Below are positions 8,396-16,617 of a stretch of DNA of 30,795 nucleotides, in pieces. A program made the position numbers and the translations under genes. The notes beneath the pieces were generated by a model. The model ran no database searches and was not told the origin of the DNA. It worked only from the letters and a program-made list of their open reading frames with translations. The DNA is taken from NCBI GenBank assembly GCA_030689795.1, contig JAUYEO010000023.1, positions 1 to 30,795 on the forward strand, given 5' to 3'. This DNA comes from Desulfobacterales bacterium (lineage in GTDB: Bacteria > Desulfobacterota > Desulfobacteria > Desulfobacterales > RPRI01). Positions within the stretch are counted from its first letter, which is position 1; every line of letters starts with the position of its first letter.

Positions 8396-9898
8396 ATGAA
8401 AAATTATATAAGCCTTCGTCTGAAAATATACTTGATTTTATCATCCCTTGTCATGATAACGCTGATCGGCGGAATTGTAATGGTTTGGTATACTTTCAGG
8501 ATGGAGAGCGTATTAAATCTTCTTATTGAAAAAGATTTTGCAGCCTTCCAGGCAGCTGAATCTCTCGAAACCGCACTTGTCAACCAGAAAGGATTTGTGA
8601 CCTATTATTTCCTTGATAATGACCCGGACTGGCTGCGGCAGCTGGGAGAACACAGGCAGATATTCAAAGAAAGACTGGGCAAGGCGAAGTTATTAGCCGC
8701 AGATGAATCTCAAAAGAAAATCATAACCGAAATTGAGTACGAATACGGCATTTATATCGAATTAAAGGATCGCGTAATAGCTCATTATAAAGAAGGTGAA
8801 CGGGAAGAAGGGGCGCGGCTTCACAGGGATGTTCGCAAGCGCTTCTTCAGGATTCTTGACATGTGTGATGAATATAAAAATATTCATAGAGACAACATGG
8901 CTCTTGCAAAAGAAGAAAGCCATAACGAGGCCGTAAATTTAAGATTTTTTTCCATAACTGCTCTTCTTGTCGTTACGTTCCTTGTTATACTGATGGTTTT
9001 TGTCCTGATTAACAGCATCCTAAAGCCTATTTACCGTTTGGCAATTGAAGCCGGGCGGGAAGGAAAGACAGGCAACACGGAAGATCCCGGCAATACAAAA
9101 GATGAAATTTCGGCGCTTGCCAAAAATGTAAGAGAATTAATAAACGACATCGACCATACCCACTTTGAACTTGAAAAAAGCCGCGAGCATCTCCAGCAGG
9201 CCGAGAAGATGGCGCTTGTCGGAAAGCTTGCCGCAGGAATGGCACACAGCATAAGAAACCCCTTTACATCTGTAAAGATGCGCCTTTTTTCGCTTGGCCG
9301 GTCTCAAAACCTTACAGAAACCCAAAAAGATGATACCAAGGTTATATCAGATGAGATACGTCACATAGATACCATTGTACAGAATTTTCTCGAGTTCTCA
9401 AGGCCTCCCAGACTGAAGATGCAGAAAATCAGCCCGTCTGTTGTTGTAGATCTGGCTATTCAGCTTCTCGAACATCGTCTTAAATCATATGATGTCACAG
9501 TTAACCTCTTCCGGAAACAACCTCTTCCTGAAATAGACGCCGACCCCGAACAATTAAAAGAAGTTCTCGTCAATCTGATGGTAAATGCCTGTGAAGCAAT
9601 GGTAAGAGGCGGCCTTATATCGATTCACGAGAACGAAGATCATGATACACCAATCGGAAGAGCTGTAATTTTAAGAATAAGCGACAATGGTCCCGGAATT
9701 CCCGAATCTGTTGTCGGCAAAGTTCTGGAACCCTTTTTCACCACCAAGGAAGAAGGAACAGGGCTTGGACTCAGTATAGTTGCCAGAATCATTGAAGAGC
9801 ATGGCGGTCGTATTGATATCAGATCAAAGGAAGGAGAAGGCACAATATTCATAATAACCCTTCCTGTAAAAGACAAAAACAAGGGAAAGTCAACTTGA
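8396..9898 (+). CDS. Membrane sensor histidine kinase (NtrB/AtoS-like)
   Basis: This 500-residue transmembrane kinase has a first membrane helix near residues 9-31 and a mostly helical extracytoplasmic sensor of about 150 residues. A second helix lies near 184-207, followed by a HAMP-like linker and coiled coil. The HisKA domain has its phospho-acceptor at His284 (MAHSIRNP). The HATPase_c domain shows the N box (NLMVNACEAM), G1 (DNGPGIPE) and G2 (EGTGLGLSI). The residue after the His is Ser rather than the usual acidic Glu/Asp, which may alter kinase or phosphatase balance. The stop codon overlaps the start of the downstream sigma-54 activator, so the two form a cognate pair. The signal is unknown; given the targets it might be redox or energy related. 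Confidence 0.93.
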   Translation: MKNYISLRLKIYLILSSLVMITLIGGIVMVWYTFRMESVLNLLIEKDFAAFQAAESLETALVNQKGFVTYYFLDNDPDWLRQLGEHRQIFKERLGKAKLLAADESQKKIITEIEYEYGIYIELKDRVIAHYKEGEREEGARLHRDVRKRFFRILDMCDEYKNIHRDNMALAKEESHNEAVNLRFFSITALLVVTFLVILMVFVLINSILKPIYRLAIEAGREGKTGNTEDPGNTKDEISALAKNVRELINDIDHTHFELEKSREHLQQAEKMALVGKLAAGMAHSIRNPFTSVKMRLFSLGRSQNLTETQKDDTKVISDEIRHIDTIVQNFLEFSRPPRLKMQKISPSVVVDLAIQLLEHRLKSYDVTVNLFRKQPLPEIDADPEQLKEVLVNLMVNACEAMVRGGLISIHENEDHDTPIGRAVILRISDNGPGIPESVVGKVLEPFFTTKEEGTGLGLSIVARIIEEHGGRIDIRSKEGEGTIFIITLPVKDKNKGKST

Positions 9899-11331
9899 AC
9901 TCAATTCTTATCATTGACGATGATGATCAGCTTCGCAACAGCTTCAAAAAACTTCTATCCGAAGAAGGTTATAAAGTCGATGGCGCTGCCTCCGGTGAAG
10001 CAGGGCTCAGCATTGTAAAAAAGGAAGTGCCCGATCTTGTTATTCTTGATATGCGCCTTCCCGGCATGAACGGGCTTGAAACATTTCGGGCAATCCATAA
10101 AATTGAACCCAAGCTCCCTGTAATAATAATGACTGCGTTCGGCACAACGGAGACTGCTATCGAAGCAACAAAGCTGGGGGCATTTGATTACATACTCAAA
10201 CCCTTTGACATTCCGGATATGCTATCGCTTGTTAAACAGGCTATCCGCGCAAGTCGTTTTATGAGATCCCCCGTTGAGATGGACTCAATTCCCGACAAAG
10301 CATCAAAGGATGCAATAGTCGGTCGCAGCATTAAAATGCAGGATGTTTACAAGGCGATAGGTAGAGTATCCCAGACTGATGCGACAGTTTTAATACGCGG
10401 CGAATCGGGCACCGGTAAAGAGCTGGTTATGAGGGCAATCTATCAACACAGTCTCAGGGCGGATAAGCCTTTTCTCGTCATAAACTGTGTTGCAATTCCT
10501 GAAACCCTGCTTGAAAGTGAACTCTTCGGTTATGAAAAAGGCGCGTTTACCGGCGCAGCTCACCGCAGAGTAGGAAAGATTGAGCAGGCTCACGGAGGAA
10601 CAGTCTTCCTGGATGAAATCGGAGACATGCCGTTAAATCTTCAGGCAAAAATACTACGGCTTTTGCAGGAAAAAAGCATAGAGCGGCTCGGCGGTAGTGA
10701 AAACATCAGTGCCGATGTTCGTATAATTGCGGCCACAAACAGGGACCTCGAATCGGCAATTCTGGAAGGAAGATTCAGAGAGGATCTCTACTACCGCCTT
10801 AAAGTCGTGACAATATGGCTTCCTCCCTTAAGAGAAAGGGAAAGCGACATACCTGCTTTAACAGATTATCTCCTGTCAAAATTTTCCGATGAAAATTCGA
10901 TTAAGAATCCCGGAATAACCGAAGAAGCAAAAGCAATATTTTCAAAGCACTTATGGCCGGGTAACGTAAGGGAGCTTGCAAATACGATCCAGAAAGCCCT
11001 TATTTTCAATCGTGGCGCGCCTATCTCATCAGACGACATTGCAAAGGCTATAAGCGAAGAATTACATGAAAGCGATTCAAATTCCGAAAACGGCGATCAG
11101 GCTCTCCTGCAATGGGTGAGAAAAGAACTGACAACCCGTACGGGTGAAAATCTTTTTGATTCCTGCATGGATAATATTGCAAGCATATTAATCAGCGAAG
11201 CTTTGAATATATGCGCTGGGAATCGTTCAAAAGCGGCTAAACTCCTCGGCCTTTCCCGTCCGACACTTCATTCAAAGATTGAAAAGTACCGCCTGAAATT
11301 TGAGACACTTGTTAAAGAAGATAACTTATGA
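9895..11331 (+). CDS. NtrC-family sigma-54-dependent response regulator
   Basis: This 478-residue activator has three domains. The receiver domain has acidic pocket DDDD near residues 8-11, phospho-acceptor Asp52 and Lys102. The AAA+ sigma-54 interaction domain has Walker A GESGTGKE at 169-176, the sigma-54-contacting GAFTGA loop at 216-221 and Walker B VFLDEIGD at 237-244. A C-terminal Fis-type helix-turn-helix follows (GNRSKAAKLLGLSRPTLHSK). All motifs needed to drive RNA polymerase-sigma-54 are intact. Translation starts at TTG (9895) overlapping the kinase stop as TTGA, behind a weak GGGAAAG ribosome-binding site. Two consensus sigma-54 promoters with a shared upstream palindrome lie downstream (11476 and 18723) and are its likely targets. 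Confidence 0.94.
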   Translation: MNSILIIDDDDQLRNSFKKLLSEEGYKVDGAASGEAGLSIVKKEVPDLVILDMRLPGMNGLETFRAIHKIEPKLPVIIMTAFGTTETAIEATKLGAFDYILKPFDIPDMLSLVKQAIRASRFMRSPVEMDSIPDKASKDAIVGRSIKMQDVYKAIGRVSQTDATVLIRGESGTGKELVMRAIYQHSLRADKPFLVINCVAIPETLLESELFGYEKGAFTGAAHRRVGKIEQAHGGTVFLDEIGDMPLNLQAKILRLLQEKSIERLGGSENISADVRIIAATNRDLESAILEGRFREDLYYRLKVVTIWLPPLRERESDIPALTDYLLSKFSDENSIKNPGITEEAKAIFSKHLWPGNVRELANTIQKALIFNRGAPISSDDIAKAISEELHESDSNSENGDQALLQWVRKELTTRTGENLFDSCMDNIASILISEALNICAGNRSKAAKLLGLSRPTLHSKIEKYRLKFETLVKEDNL

Positions 11332-11348
11332 AGGAATTGTATGGAGAG

Positions 11349-11367
11349 TTTTTACATAATGTAAAAA
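11349..11367. promoter_or_regulatory. Putative enhancer (UAS) for the sigma-54 activator, site 1
   Basis: TTTTTACA-TAA-TGTAAAAA is a perfect 8-3-8 palindrome centred about 120 bp upstream of the sigma-54 promoter at 11476, the usual distance for an NtrC-type enhancer. The same 7-3-7 core recurs at 18644-18660 before the second sigma-54 promoter. The site lies only 18 bp after the stop codon of the activator gene. Confidence 0.65.
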
Positions 11368-11435
11368 ATATCGACACAACTTACCATGTATCCCTTTGCG
11401 CCCGCCGAAAGCTCCCTATATTGATTATTATTGTA

Positions 11436-11448
11436 TATCAAGTTGTTA
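11436..11448 (+). promoter_or_regulatory. IHF-like bending site
   Basis: TATCAA-GTTG-TTA matches the IHF consensus WATCAANNNNTTR. It lies between the putative enhancer (11349-11367) and the sigma-54 promoter (11476), where IHF commonly bends DNA to bring the activator to the polymerase. The consensus is short, so chance occurrence in AT-rich DNA is possible. Confidence 0.45.
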
Positions 11449-11475
11449 TCAGCCGATAATGAAATTCTTTTCTAC

Positions 11476-11491
11476 CGGCACACTATTTGCT
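11476..11491 (+). promoter_or_regulatory. Sigma-54 promoter 1, upstream of the CBS/USP genes
   Basis: CGGCACACTATTTGCT fits the -24/-12 consensus TGGCACR-N4-TTGCW at every position except the first base. The invariant GG and GC are at the required spacing. It lies 115 bp before the CBS gene start and probably drives the CBS and USP genes, possibly reading through into the hydrogenase genes at 13407. Confidence 0.85.
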
Positions 11492-11606
11492 TTGTAAGTA
11501 GACATGCGAGATGGCCTGCTTTGAACTTCAGGCTCGGATTTTTTCGGTTTTATATACCGTATCCTGATTGAACCATGCATTTAAAAGATAACAAAAGGAG
11601 GAAAAA

Positions 11607-12284
11607 ATGTTAGTCAAAAACTGGATGAGCAAAAAGGTGATAACAATCGATGAAAACGATTCCATGCAGGATGCCATAAATTTAGTAAAGCAGCATAAAA
11701 TAAACATGCTGCCGGTAATAAAAAAAGGAAAGCTGACTGGTATTGTAACAGACCGTGATCTTAAAAAAGCATCGGCATCGGATGCCACAACTTTAGATGT
11801 TCATGAGCTTATGTATCTTATATCAAAAATCAAGATTAAAGATATAATGAGCAAAAAACCCGTAACCGTTCCGTTCGATTTCACAATAGAGGAAACGGCA
11901 TCCATGCTTCTCGAAAACAATATTTCAGGAGCACCGGTCGTAGACAATGACAAACAGCTTGTCGGAGTAATAACTCAGGCTGATATTTTCAAAGTTATCA
12001 TTTCTCTTACAGGCATAGCTAAAAAGGGGATCCATTTCGGCTTCAAAATCAAAGACCTGCCCGGTTCGATAAAAGATGTTGCCGATATTATCAGAAATTA
12101 CGGCGGCCGAATGGCAAGCATTCTCACCTCTTATGAAAGGGTGCCGCAAGGATACCGTAATGTTTATATCCGGGCATACGGAATTGACCGGTCAAAATTC
12201 AAGAACCTGCTGTCAGATCTGAAAAAGGTGGCCGACCTGCTGTACTATGTCGATCACACTGAAAACAAAAGGGAAATTTTTTGA
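11607..12284 (+). CDS. Tandem CBS-domain protein with C-terminal ACT-like domain
   Basis: This 225-residue cytosolic protein has two CBS motifs (MSKKVITIDENDSMQDAI near the N-terminus and MSKKPVTVPFDFTIEET near residue 80), which form a Bateman module that typically binds adenine nucleotides. A C-terminal ACT-like domain follows from about residue 145 (LPGSIKDVADIIRNYGGR). This AcuB-like arrangement usually senses energy charge or small ligands. An AAAGGAGG ribosome-binding site precedes the ATG. It is the first gene after sigma-54 promoter 1 and lies 13 bp ahead of a universal stress protein gene, so the pair looks like an energy-status sensor switched on with the hydrogenases. The regulated partner is unknown. 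Confidence 0.88.
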   Translation: MLVKNWMSKKVITIDENDSMQDAINLVKQHKINMLPVIKKGKLTGIVTDRDLKKASASDATTLDVHELMYLISKIKIKDIMSKKPVTVPFDFTIEETASMLLENNISGAPVVDNDKQLVGVITQADIFKVIISLTGIAKKGIHFGFKIKDLPGSIKDVADIIRNYGGRMASILTSYERVPQGYRNVYIRAYGIDRSKFKNLLSDLKKVADLLYYVDHTENKREIF

Positions 12285-12297
12285 AGGAGTGGTTATT

Positions 12298-13239
12298 ATG
12301 AAAACCGTAAAAAAAGTGCTTATTCCCATTGACGGATCCGACCAGTCCATTGCTGCTGTCCGGTATACGGGAGGCGTTCTTAAGCCTGAGAGAACGAAAA
12401 TAGTTCTTCTTCATGTTGATTCGGAAATACCCGAATCCTTCTGGGATCTGGAGAAAAGCCCCGAATATCGTTCCAAGCTGGCGCCTGTAAGAGCCTGGGC
12501 CACCCAGCAGAAAAAAATCATCAATGACTCCGTGAGTAAAGCCTGCAAAATTCTTTATACCGCGGGCTTCCCGCCTGATGCTGTGTCGGTCATAATTCAG
12601 GGAAGAAAAGCAGGAATTGCGCGGGATATTTTGAACGAAGCGGATACCGGTGATTATAACGCGGTTGTTGTCGGACGTACAGGAAACAGCAATTTTAAAG
12701 ATATTGTATTAGGAAGCGTGGCAAACAAACTTATAGGGAATCTGGTTGATATCCCTCTCGTCGTTGTCGGCGGGAAGCCGAATCCTAAAAAATTCCTTAT
12801 AGCATTTGACGGATCAAAGGGGTCCATGAACTGTGTCTCAAGTGTAGTCTCCATGCTGAATAATACGGATTCCGAAATAATGATATGTAATATAATAAGA
12901 TCACTCGGCACAGCCCGGCAAGGTTTCAGTGAACCGTCCTTTTCCGAAATAGGAACAGACTGGACCGAAATGAACAGGAAAAAAATCGAACCTGCTGTTG
13001 AAGAAGCCAAAAGAAAACTTGTTTCCGCCGGTATTGCTTCCTCAAAGATATCAGGGAAGATTCTTACCGAAAAGTCAAGCAGAGCCGGCAGTATCATTAC
13101 GGAGGCAAAAGAGGGAGGATTTGGAACCATTGTGGTCGGAAGGCGCGGGCTTTCAGCGGTTGAAGAGTTCTTTATCGGAAGAGTAAGCAGGAAGATTCTG
13201 CATATGGCTAAAAAAATGGCTGTCTGGGTGGTAAATTAA
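12298..13239 (+). CDS. Universal stress protein, tandem UspA domains
   Basis: This 313-residue protein contains two UspA domains. The first starts with KKVLIPIDGSDQS and contains the ATP-binding-type loop VVGRTGNSNFKDIVLGSVANKL. The second starts with KKFLIAFDGSKGS and contains VVGRRGLSAVEEFFIGRVSRKIL. Both glycine-rich G-x2-G-x9-G(S/N)-type nucleotide loops look largely intact. The ATG at 12298 is chosen over an upstream in-frame ATG at 12247 because AAGGAG precedes it and the UspA fold begins immediately after. The upstream extension would overlap the CBS gene by 38 bp. Co-transcription with the CBS gene from sigma-54 promoter 1 is likely. Its role is probably energy or redox stress adaptation. 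Confidence 0.92.
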   Translation: MKTVKKVLIPIDGSDQSIAAVRYTGGVLKPERTKIVLLHVDSEIPESFWDLEKSPEYRSKLAPVRAWATQQKKIINDSVSKACKILYTAGFPPDAVSVIIQGRKAGIARDILNEADTGDYNAVVVGRTGNSNFKDIVLGSVANKLIGNLVDIPLVVVGGKPNPKKFLIAFDGSKGSMNCVSSVVSMLNNTDSEIMICNIIRSLGTARQGFSEPSFSEIGTDWTEMNRKKIEPAVEEAKRKLVSAGIASSKISGKILTEKSSRAGSIITEAKEGGFGTIVVGRRGLSAVEEFFIGRVSRKILHMAKKMAVWVVN

Positions 13240-13303
13240 AAGGCAGGCGGTGGCCGATGGTTTGGAATTTACCAGGACCCAGAAACTGATCATTGTAATT
13301 TTT

Positions 13304-13320
13304 TTTTACACCATGACAAA
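13304..13320. promoter_or_regulatory. Degenerate third copy of the TTTTACA palindrome
   Basis: TTTTACA-CCA-TGACAAA matches the left half of the shared palindrome fully and the right half at 5 of 7 positions. It lies 86 bp before the group 3 hydrogenase operon. A poor sigma-54-like element (GG then TTGG, 13347-13362) follows, but its -12 lacks the conserved GC. This may be a weak or decayed site, or chance. Confidence 0.3.
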
Positions 13321-13406
13321 GAATCTGACTCTTTTTTCAAAAAACCGGGAAAGGTTATTGGTAGTTCCTATACCCAAACAGGCCATCTAAGAAAGGAGGA
13401 TGGAGA

Positions 13407-15197
13407 ATGTGGCAATCTATCCATAAAGGCTCGGCGAGTGTAGAACCGGCTATTCGGCAATTTTTGCCCCCTTGTCAGCTTCAATGTCCAATCAATGAGG
13501 ATATCCAGCGAACCAATGTACTTATTTCGCTCCTTCCTGATGATCTTGAACTGGCCCGCGACGGTATCCTTCAAATCGGAGACTATCTTTATGAGAAAAA
13601 TCCTTTGTTCACCGTCTGTGGGTATGTTTGTGGGTTATGCGAACTGGAATGTAATTACCAGGCCAAGGGAGGGGCCATCCGAAGAAGATTGCTGAAAAGG
13701 TTCATTTCCGATACCTACACCTATCACCTGAATCAAAAAGAAGAGTTCAATCTGGTAAAGCATAAAGAGAACGTCTCTGTGGTCGGCGGTGGACCCGGCG
13801 GCCTGATGTGCGCCTATGATCTGAGCAAAAGAGGCTATCGGGTTACCATTTTTGAGGCCTCAGATCGTTTGGGCGGAGCCTTATGGTTAATCCCTCAATA
13901 TCGTCTTCCTGAAAAAGTATTGACCTCGGCCATCGATAATCTCATCCGAATCGCCGGGATCGACGTCAAATACAATACCCGCGTGGGTGAGGGCAAATTG
14001 ACCCTCGAAAAACTTGGAAACGAGGGCTACAAGGCCGTCTTTATCGCCAAGGGCACACCGGCCCCAAGAATTTTAACCTTCGGCCGTGAAAAGGTGGAGA
14101 ATCAGTCTCTATCGGGGGTTATGTACGGGACCACCTTTCTTTACGAAGTCAGTCACGGGGAGATTAAACCGAATTACTTCAGGGGCAAAAAAGTGCTGGT
14201 TATCGGCGGCGGCAACGTCGCCTTCGATGTGGCCAGATCGGCCCGACGACTGGGCGGAGAGACTACGATACTTTGTCTGGAATGCGAGGATAAGCGTTCG
14301 AAGGACCGCATACCGGCCGACTGGGAAGAAATCAGGGGGGCCTGGGAAGAAGGGATCCGCATATTATACTCCCGAGGGGTAAGCAAAATTATTGGAGAAA
14401 GCGAACGGATAAAAAAAATTGAGTGCCCCCGATGTACCAGCGTCTTCGACACCACCGGGTTTAATCCCCAATTTGATCTTTCCGACACCATCACCGCGGA
14501 AGGAGATATCTTAATCGTTACCGTCGGTCAGGGACCGGATAAGGCGGCCTTACAGGCCGACAACCTTTTGGATGAAAAGGGTTCCCTGGCCCTAGATCCT
14601 TTGACTTTACAGAGTTTGAACAAGGAGTGGATTTTTATCGGCGGGGACATCAGAAGGATCGGCTTTATGGCCGATGCCATGAGGGATGGTTTGACGGCGG
14701 CCGAATCGATTGAACGGTTTTTAAGAGGATTGGACATGAAAGAAGGTCGTAAAAGGGAGTATGAGGCCCAAGACATTCCCAGAAGGGTCCATTACCTATC
14801 CGAACCGGAAGTCATGTGGATCCCGCCGGAAAAACGCATGCATTTTCGGTTGTTCGAACGGGGATTCACCTTGACTGAAGCCATTGAGGAGGCCCAAAGA
14901 TGTCTTACCTGTGGCCCTTGTGTTTCTTGCAAGGCATGCCTCTCCATAGGCATCCAGGAATCCTTGTGCAATGTGGAAGTCAATAAAGATCGCTGTTGCG
15001 GCTGCGGTATTTGTGTCTCGGTCTGTAACTATGGATCGGCCCAATTAAAGGAGGTTGAAAATAAGCGGATTTCCACCACCGACATGTTCAAGTGTAAGTC
15101 CTGCGGAATGTGTGTCGTTGCTTGTCCTTCCAATGCCAGGACGTTGGTCGGGGACCCTATGGAAAAGAAGATCGAAGAAACTTATGCCTCTTTATAA
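13407..15197 (+). CDS. GltD/NfnB-like FAD-NAD(P) oxidoreductase with C-terminal ferredoxin domains
   Basis: This 596-residue flavoprotein begins with a GltD-type iron-sulfur domain (Cys23, Cys27, Cys71, Cys75, Cys78, Cys82). An FAD-binding Rossmann motif follows (VVGGGPGG at 125-132), then an NAD(P)-binding motif (VIGGGNVAFDVARSARRLGG, about 263-282). The C-terminus adds a cysteine-rich region: CLTCGPCVSCKAC near 501, then two ferredoxin motifs, CCGCGICVSVC near 530 and CKSCGMCVVACP near 561. It leads an operon with mvhD, mvhG and mvhA, the place normally held by HdrA or an NAD-linked diaphorase. The likely role is electron exchange between hydrogenase, NAD(P)H and ferredoxin, perhaps by flavin-based bifurcation (inference). 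A GGAGG ribosome-binding site supports the start. Confidence 0.88.
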   Translation: MWQSIHKGSASVEPAIRQFLPPCQLQCPINEDIQRTNVLISLLPDDLELARDGILQIGDYLYEKNPLFTVCGYVCGLCELECNYQAKGGAIRRRLLKRFISDTYTYHLNQKEEFNLVKHKENVSVVGGGPGGLMCAYDLSKRGYRVTIFEASDRLGGALWLIPQYRLPEKVLTSAIDNLIRIAGIDVKYNTRVGEGKLTLEKLGNEGYKAVFIAKGTPAPRILTFGREKVENQSLSGVMYGTTFLYEVSHGEIKPNYFRGKKVLVIGGGNVAFDVARSARRLGGETTILCLECEDKRSKDRIPADWEEIRGAWEEGIRILYSRGVSKIIGESERIKKIECPRCTSVFDTTGFNPQFDLSDTITAEGDILIVTVGQGPDKAALQADNLLDEKGSLALDPLTLQSLNKEWIFIGGDIRRIGFMADAMRDGLTAAESIERFLRGLDMKEGRKREYEAQDIPRRVHYLSEPEVMWIPPEKRMHFRLFERGFTLTEAIEEAQRCLTCGPCVSCKACLSIGIQESLCNVEVNKDRCCGCGICVSVCNYGSAQLKEVENKRISTTDMFKCKSCGMCVVACPSNARTLVGDPMEKKIEETYASL

Positions 15198-15217
15198 ACC
15201 GTTGGAGGAAATGGATC

Positions 15218-15613
15218 ATGGAAAAATATAATCCTAAATTAGTCTGTTTTTCCTGTAAATTCGGCTGGGGCTATCTGACCGAAGAACCAGCCCTGGCTTC
15301 CAAGATAAACAGTTGGATACCCGTAGTCTGCAGCGGCAAAATTGATACCAGTCATATCCTTAAGGCCTTTCGGGCAGGGGCCGACGGGGTCCTGATCTTA
15401 GGTTGTTCCGAAGGTCATTGTCATTATCAGGATGGAAATGTTCAAACCAAGAAAAAGGTGTTTCTCCTTCAGAAGGTGCTTGAGACCTTTGGAATTGAAC
15501 CGCAACGGGTAGAAATTCGATTTTCCCTGGACCCCGAGGGAAAAAGTATGCCCCATCTTTTAAATAAAATGAAGGAAAACCTCATCAAATTAGGCCCGGT
15601 CAAGAGGCTTTAA
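15218..15613 (+). CDS. mvhD: MvhD-like hydrogenase iron-sulfur (delta) subunit
   Basis: This 131-residue protein of the MvhD/FlpD family carries the [2Fe-2S] cluster that passes electrons from hydrogenase to a partner flavoprotein. The cysteine pattern is typical: C10-x2-C13 at the N-terminus, Cys38 in VVCSGK, and Cys63 and Cys68 in LGCSEGHCHY. The ATG at 15218 follows GGAGGAA by 7 nt and starts the family domain directly. A longer in-frame start at 15110 would lie inside the upstream gene and is rejected. Position between the flavoprotein and the hydrogenase small subunit suggests that it bridges them physically. Confidence 0.93.
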   Translation: MEKYNPKLVCFSCKFGWGYLTEEPALASKINSWIPVVCSGKIDTSHILKAFRAGADGVLILGCSEGHCHYQDGNVQTKKKVFLLQKVLETFGIEPQRVEIRFSLDPEGKSMPHLLNKMKENLIKLGPVKRL

Positions 15614-15631
15614 AAAAGGAAGGTGACCCAA

Positions 15632-16615
15632 ATGGCCAATAAACCCAAAGTAGCCATATATTGGTTAGGAGCCTGCGCAGGATGTGATGAAGCCATAGTG
15701 GATTTAAATGAAGCGATTCTACAGGTAGTCGAGACCGTAGAAATTGTTCTCTGGCCGTTGGCCATGGATTTTAAATATGATCGGATAGAAGCCATGGGGG
15801 ACGAGGAAATTACCTTAAGCATACTAACCGGTTCGGTGAGGAATTCCGATCATGAAGAGATGGCCAGGCTGCTCAGGAAAAAATCGAAATTGGTTTTAGC
15901 CTTTGGGGCCTGTGCCTGTTTTGGCGGAACAGCGGGTCTTGCCAATTTTAAAACCAGGGAAGACATCTTTAACTGGGTCTATCGGGACGCCCCTACGGTA
16001 GTGAACCCCGAAACCAAATTCCCCCAAACAGAAACCCGGATCAATGGAAAGATATTGACCCTGCCGGAATTTTACGATCATGTCTATACTCTGAACCAAA
16101 TAATCGATGTGGATTTTTATCTGCCTGGTTGTCCGCCCCCGCCGGACTTAATCGCCAATGCCGTCAATGCCGTCGTGTCCGGAGATCTTCCCCCCAAAGG
16201 TTCCACCCTGGCCCCACGGTCGGCATTATGCGATACCTGCTCACGCAATAAAAAGAAGCCTTCCAGGATGGAAATCAGACAAATTAAAAGGATCCACGAA
16301 GTTGAGGCGGATCCGGACTCCTGCTTTCTGGCTCAGGGGATTATTTGTTTGGGACCAGCCACCCGTTCCGGTTGTGGGGAAACCTGTATCAAAACCAACA
16401 TTCCCTGCCGGGGTTGTTTTGGGCCTCCTCCTGGAGTAGTTGGGGCCGGCCCCAAATATCTATCGGCATTAACCTCCTTAATCAAAGCCGAAACAGACGA
16501 GGATATCCGTGAGATCATTGATTCCATCGATGATCCGGCCGGATACTTTTATCGTTTTACCGAACCCACTTCAATCTTAGGGAGGAAGATGCCCGGGAAA
16601 CAGATGGAGGAATAA
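15632..16615 (+). CDS. mvhG: Group 3 [NiFe] hydrogenase small subunit (MvhG-like)
   Basis: This 327-residue iron-sulfur subunit relays electrons from the NiFe site. Proximal-cluster ligands are visible as C15-x2-C18 (GACAGCDEA), Cys in FGACACFGG and Cys in LPGCPPPPD. The C-terminal half has additional cysteine motifs (ALCDTCSR, SGCGETC, PCRGCFGPPPG) like those of the F420-nonreducing hydrogenase small subunit. No twin-arginine signal is present, so the enzyme is cytosolic. The ATG at 15632 has AAGGAAGG 8 nt upstream; a GTG at 15623 in the same frame overlaps that ribosome-binding site and is less likely. It ends 2 bp before mvhA. Confidence 0.93.
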   Translation: MANKPKVAIYWLGACAGCDEAIVDLNEAILQVVETVEIVLWPLAMDFKYDRIEAMGDEEITLSILTGSVRNSDHEEMARLLRKKSKLVLAFGACACFGGTAGLANFKTREDIFNWVYRDAPTVVNPETKFPQTETRINGKILTLPEFYDHVYTLNQIIDVDFYLPGCPPPPDLIANAVNAVVSGDLPPKGSTLAPRSALCDTCSRNKKKPSRMEIRQIKRIHEVEADPDSCFLAQGIICLGPATRSGCGETCIKTNIPCRGCFGPPPGVVGAGPKYLSALTSLIKAETDEDIREIIDSIDDPAGYFYRFTEPTSILGRKMPGKQMEE

Positions 16616-16617
16616 AA

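Noticed and set aside
12247..12297. Longer start for the universal stress protein
   Set aside because: It overlaps the CBS gene, and the extra residues do not look like UspA sequence; ATG 12298 has AAGGAG and begins the fold.
15110..15217. Longer N-terminus for MvhD starting at 15110
   Set aside because: It lies inside the upstream flavoprotein gene, has no ribosome-binding site, and the MvhD family domain begins right after the ATG at 15218, which has GGAGGAA upstream.
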